From Cervus elaphus (Eukaryota; Chordata; Mammalia; Artiodactyla; Cervidae): 64,000 nucleotides of DNA. A program made the translations under genes and the position numbers. The notes below the pieces were generated by a model. It saw only the letters and a program-made list of their open reading frames with translations, was not told where the DNA came from and did not search any database. The DNA is taken from the NCBI RefSeq assembly GCF_910594005.1, contig NC_057827.1, forward strand, positions 4,836,001-4,900,000. The letters run 5' to 3'. Positions 59,795-64,000 of this stretch are shown one piece after another (the stretch's first letter is position 1; each line of letters begins with the position of its first letter).

Positions 59795-60872
59795 CTTATT
59801 TCTAGTCAGGGCATTTCAGTGTCGATTCCATTTGATGCTACATAATCAGGATCCCTCTCTCATACATATAGCTGAGAGAAGCCTCTTCTTGTGGTGCTTG
59901 TGGAAAGTTGGCATTCCTAATGATTTGAAGCCAGGAAATCAGCTCTCATCTCGAGATGTGTTGGGATACATGGAGCTCTTTCGTGATGCTGCAGTGAACT
60001 CAGGATCCCTCTAGACTTGAGACATTGTTCTTGGGGTTTCTCTGGAGTGCCATCAAGGAAATAAAGGATCCTTTCGTGTTTGATGTGGAACACGGAATTG
60101 CTTTGCACACAATGCAGAGGAATCGGGCCTCATCTGGCGGCAAGGGGGAAGTCTCATGGTTTTTCTCGAGTTGCGGCGGGAACCTGGGGTATATTCTCTA
60201 GTTACGACGGGGATGGCCCTTCCAAACACGTGTTTGTTGAGCGACGTCAGGACACCTGTCTAGTTGTGAGGGACAACTCGGGATTCTCCTCGAGGCTTGG
60301 CAGGGCAACTGGGACGCCTCTGCAGGTGAGGCGGAAGACCCAGGGTCCCTTTCCACATGCCACAATGATACTGGGATTCCTGTGAATTTTCAAGAGGAGG
60401 CAGGCATCGTCTCCTTTGAATCATTGAACTCCGCTTTTCTCTCCAGTTGTCAAAGAGATGTGAGGCCTGCTGTCGAGATGGAGCGGGGAGCTAGGGCTTT
60501 CTCTAGGGTCTCCCCTGGGGATTCAGACATCCATTCATCTTGTGGGATGAAAACCAGCTTGCATTCAAGTCACTGCAGGGAATTCTGGCCTTATTTCGAG
60601 TCACGGCATCTCGGTGTTGATTCCATTTGAGTCCGCAAATTCAGTGTCCCTCTCACATACGTATAGCTGACAGAATCTTCCTCTTGTGGCGCTTGTGGAA
60701 ACTGGGCATACCTCTTGAGTCGAAGCCAGGAAATCAGCTCTCATCTCGAGATGATTTGGGGTACATGGAGCTCTTTTGTGTTACTGCAGTGACCTTAGGA
60801 TCCCTGTAGCCATGAGACAGTGTTCTTGGGGATTCTCTGGAGTGCCATCAAGGAAATCAAGGCTCCTTTCTA
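59795..60872 (+). repeat. Near-identical tract, copy 2 (partner 57410-58487)
   Basis: Partner of the tract three monomers upstream, with the same variant sets and the four differences listed there. Confidence 0.78.
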
Positions 60873-63800
60873 ATTTGATCTGGATCACGGAATTGCTTTG
60901 CAAGCAATGCAGGGGAAATGGGCATCATCTCCTGGCGAGCGGGAAGTCTCATGCTTTTTCTCGAGTTGCGGCGGGAACCTGGGGTATATTCTCAAGTTAC
61001 GACGGGGATGGCCCTCCCAAACACGTGTTTGTTCAGCGACGTCAGGACTCCTGCCTAGTTGCGAGAGACACCTCGGGATTCTCCTCGAGGCTTGGCAGGG
61101 CAATAGGACGCCTCTCCAGCTGAGGCGGGAGACTAAGTGTCCCTTTCCTGGTGCCACAGGAATTCTGGGACACCTATCAATATTCAAGAGGAGTCAAGCA
61201 TCGTCTCCTTTTGAGGCATTGATCTCCGCATTTCTCTGGAGTTTTCAAAGGATGTGAGGCCTCCGGTCGCGATGAGGTGGGAAACTAGGTCTTTCTCTGT
61301 GGTCTCCACAGGGAATTCAGACATCCTTTCGTCTTGGGAGATGCAAAACGAACTTGCATTCAAGTCACTGCAGGGATATCCGGCCTTATTTCGAGCCAGG
61401 GCATCGCATTGTCCATTCCACTTGAGGCCACAAACTCAGGGTCCCTCTCTCATACTTATAGCTGAGAGAAGCCTCCTCTTGAGGTGCTTGTTGAAAGTTC
61501 GTATTCCTCTTGAGTAGATGCCAGGGACTAAGCTCTTATCTCGAGTTGACTTGGGGTACACAGAGCTCTTTTGTGTTGCTTCAGTGCCTTCAGCGTCCCT
61601 CTAGCCTTGAGACAGTGTTCTTGGGGTTTCTCTGGAGTGCTATCAAGGAAATCAAGACTCCTCCGTGTTTAATGTGGAACACTGAATTGCTCTGCATGCA
61701 ATGCGGGGGAATCGGGCCTCATCTCGCAGCGAAGGGGAAGTCTCATGGCTTTTCTCGTGTTGTGGTGGGAACATGGGGTATATTCTCGAGTTACGATGGG
61801 GATGCCCCTTCAAAACACGTGTTTGTTGAGCGACGTCAGGACTCCTGCCTAGTTGCGAGCGACACCTCGGGATTCTCCTTGAGGCCTGGCAGGGCAATTG
61901 GGACGCCTCTCCAGTTGAGGCGGGAGACCTAATATCCCTTTCCACATGTCACAGGGATACTGGGATTCCAATCAATTTTCAAGAGGAGTCAGGCATTGTC
62001 TCCTTTGGAGGCACTGATCTCCGCGTACCTCTGGAGTTTTCAAAGGATGTGAGGCCTCCGGTCGCGATGAAGTGGGGAACTAGGTCTTTCTCTCTGGTCT
62101 CCACAGGGGATTCAGACATTCTTTTGTCTTGAGAGATGCAAGACGAGCCTGCATTCAAGTCACTGCAGGGATATCCGGCCTTATTTCGAGTCAGGGCATC
62201 TCGGTGTCCATGCCACTTAAGGCGGCAAATTCATGGTCCCTCTCAAATACCTATAGCTGAGAGAAGCATCCTCTTGAGGTGCTTGTGGTAAGATGGTATT
62301 CCTCGGGAGTCGAAGCCAGGGACTCACCTCTCATCTCGAGTTGATTTTTGGTCGACGGAGCTCTTTCGTGTTGCTACAGTGACCTCAGGATCCTTCTGGC
62401 CTTGAAACAAGTTGCGTGGGGTTTCTCTGGAGGGCCATCAAGGAAATCAAGGCTCCTTTCCTGTGTGATGTGCAACACGGAATTGCTCTGCACACAGTGC
62501 AGGGGAATCGGGCCTCATCTCGTGGGGACTGGGAAGTCTCATGGTTTTTCTCGAGCTGCGGCGGGAACCACGGGTATAATCTTGAGTTACGACGGAGACA
62601 GCCCTTCCAAACACGTGTTTGTTCAGTGACGTCAGGACTCCTGCCTAGTTGCGAGGGACAACTTGGGATTCTCCTCGAGGCTTGGCAGGGCAATTGGTAC
62701 TCCTCTCCAGCTGAGGCGAGAGACCAAGAGTCCATTTCCACGTGTCACAGTAATCCTGGGACTCCTATCAATTTTCAAGAGGAGTCAGGCATCCTCTCCT
62801 TTTGAGAAACTGATCTCCGTGTACCTCTGGAGTTTTCAAAAGATGTGAGGCCTCCGGTCGCGATGAGGTGAGGAACTAGGTCTTTCTCTGTGGTCTCCAC
62901 AGGGGATTCAGACATCCTGTCGTCTTGAGAGATGTAAGACAAGCCTTCATTCAAATCTCTGCAGGGAAATCCGGCCTCATTTCGAGTCAGGGCATCTCGG
63001 CGTCCATCCACTTGAGGCCACCAGCTCAGGATCCCTCTCACATACCTAGAGCTGAGGTAAACCTCCTCTTGAGGTGCTTGTGGTAAGTTGGTATTCCTCT
63101 GGAGTCGAAACCAGGGACTAACCTCTCATCTCGAGTTGATTTTTGGTCCAGGGAGCTCTTTCATGTTGCTACAGTTACATCAGGATCCCTTTAGCCTTGA
63201 ATCAAGATTCGTTGGGGTCTCTGGAGGGCCATCAAGGAAATCAAGGCTCCTTTCATGTTTGATGTGCAACACGGAATTGCTCTGCACGCAGTGCAGGGGA
63301 ATCGGGCCTCATCTCACGGCGAGCGGGAAGTCTCATGGTATTTCTCGAATTGCAGGGGGACCATAGGGTATATTCTCGAGTTACGACGGGGATGGCCCTT
63401 CCAAACACGTGTTTATTCAGTGACGTCAGGACTCCTGCCTAGTTGCGAGGGACAACTCGGGATTCTCCTCGAGGCTTGGCAGGGCAATTGGGAAGCCTCT
63501 CCACCTGAGGCGGGAGAACAAGGGTCCCTTTCCACGTGCCACAGTAATCCTGGGACTCCTATCAAATTTCAAGAGGTGTCAGGCATCGTCTTCTTTTGAT
63601 GCATTGACTCCTCGTACCTCTGGAGTTTTCAAAGGATGTGAGGCCTCCAGTCGCGATGAGCTGGGGAACTAGGTCTTTCTCTGTGGGCTCCACAGGGAAT
63701 TCAGACATCCTTTCGTCTTGGGAGATGTAAGATGAGCCTGCATTCAAGTCACTGCAGGGATATCCGGCCTTATTTCGAGACAGCGCATCGCGGTGTCCAT

Positions 63801-64000
63801 TCCACTTGAGGCCGCAAACTCAGGGTCCCTCTCACATACATATAGCTGACAGAAACCTCCTCTTGAGGTGCTTGTGGTAAGTTGGTACTCCTCGGGAGTC
63901 GAAGCGAGGGACTAACCTCTCATCTCGAGTTGATTTTTCGTCCACGGACCTCTTTCTTTTTGCTACAGTGCCCTCAGGATCCCTTTAGCCTTGAAACAGT

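Larger units (their letters stand above)
56420..61530 (+). repeat. Diverged satellite monomers with a trimeric higher-order repeat
   Basis: Monomers here differ strongly from the rest of the array, with TTTTGAATCATTG where others have TTTGGAGGCACTG, GAGGCCTGCTGTCGAGATG, GATGTGGAACACGG, GGAAATCAGCTCTCATCTCG and ATCTCGAGATG. A 12-bp shortened junction, CTCGAGTCAACGGAGC near 56783, is also seen. Sequence around 56990-58500 repeats at 59375-60885 with an offset of 2385 bp (three monomers). These look like an older or separate subfamily of the same satellite. Confidence 0.75.
42097..64000 (+). repeat. Right array of ~796-bp satellite monomers
   Basis: About 27.5 monomers in the same orientation and phase as the left array continue to the window end. 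The phase marker appears at 42508, 43304, 44100, 44896, 45690, 46485, 47281, 48076, 48870, 49664, 51254, 52050, 52816, 53611, 54405, 55201, 59168, 62348 and near 63143 and 63938. Spacing is 794-796 bp except for one shortened copy (766 bp between 52050 and 52816). Up to about 56.4 kb the copies look like those of the left array; after that many belong to a more diverged type. No other genes or elements are seen. Confidence 0.88.

Noticed and set aside
1..64000. CENP-B box (TTCG....A..CGGG) that would mark a functional centromeric satellite
   Set aside because: Candidate places such as TTCGAGTCAGGGCATC and TTCGTCTTGGGAGATG lack the required CGGG spacing. I saw no match on either strand, though I did not run a full scan.
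1..64000. CRISPR-like regular repeats
   Set aside because: The ~31-bp units are contiguous, degenerate and without unique spacers, and the sequence is mammalian in character.

Overview
The window is a block of tandem satellite DNA from a hoofed mammal, interrupted by one retroviral provirus and one solo LTR. About 69 head-to-tail copies of a ~796-bp monomer, all on the same strand, fill 1-32546, 40605-41404 and 42097-64000. The monomer is itself built from degenerate ~31-bp subrepeats that usually begin CTC(G/T). A 31-bp-based, CpG-rich, XhoI-site-rich unit of about 0.8 kb is what I know as ruminant satellite I (the cattle 1.715 / sheep-goat / cervid satellite I family). The ~796-bp length fits the ~0.8-kb cervid form better than the longer sheep/goat (~0.82 kb) or cattle (~1.4 kb) forms, so a deer-like ruminant is my best guess. 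The species call is inference.

Layout: 1-32546, left satellite array (about 41 monomers, with several local higher-order repeats). 32547-40604, a class I, gammaretrovirus-like endogenous retrovirus on the + strand: 5' LTR, tRNA-Pro-type primer binding site, long leader, an uninterrupted gag, a pol with four in-frame TGA stops and one frameshift, an env with most of its middle deleted, polypurine tract and 3' LTR. It is bracketed by a 4-bp target duplication CCTT. 40605-41404, exactly one satellite monomer. 41405-42096, a solo LTR of the same family in the same satellite position, with the same CCTT duplication. 42097-64000, right satellite array (about 27.5 monomers), becoming distinctly more diverged from about 56.4 kb onward.

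There is no host protein-coding gene that I can support. The many 60-255 codon open frames in the satellite on both strands are by-products of a repeat that happens to have few stops. The most interesting structure is the relation between provirus, satellite and solo LTR. The two insertions share target site, target duplication and derived variants in the flanking satellite, so they look like one insertion that was copied along with the satellite unit. The second copy then collapsed to a solo LTR. Diagnostic sites place the crossover of that collapse in the last ~190 bp of the LTR. Secondary interest lies in the higher-order repeats, mosaic monomers and near-identical tracts that record recent exchange inside the array. 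I did not find an undescribed gene system.
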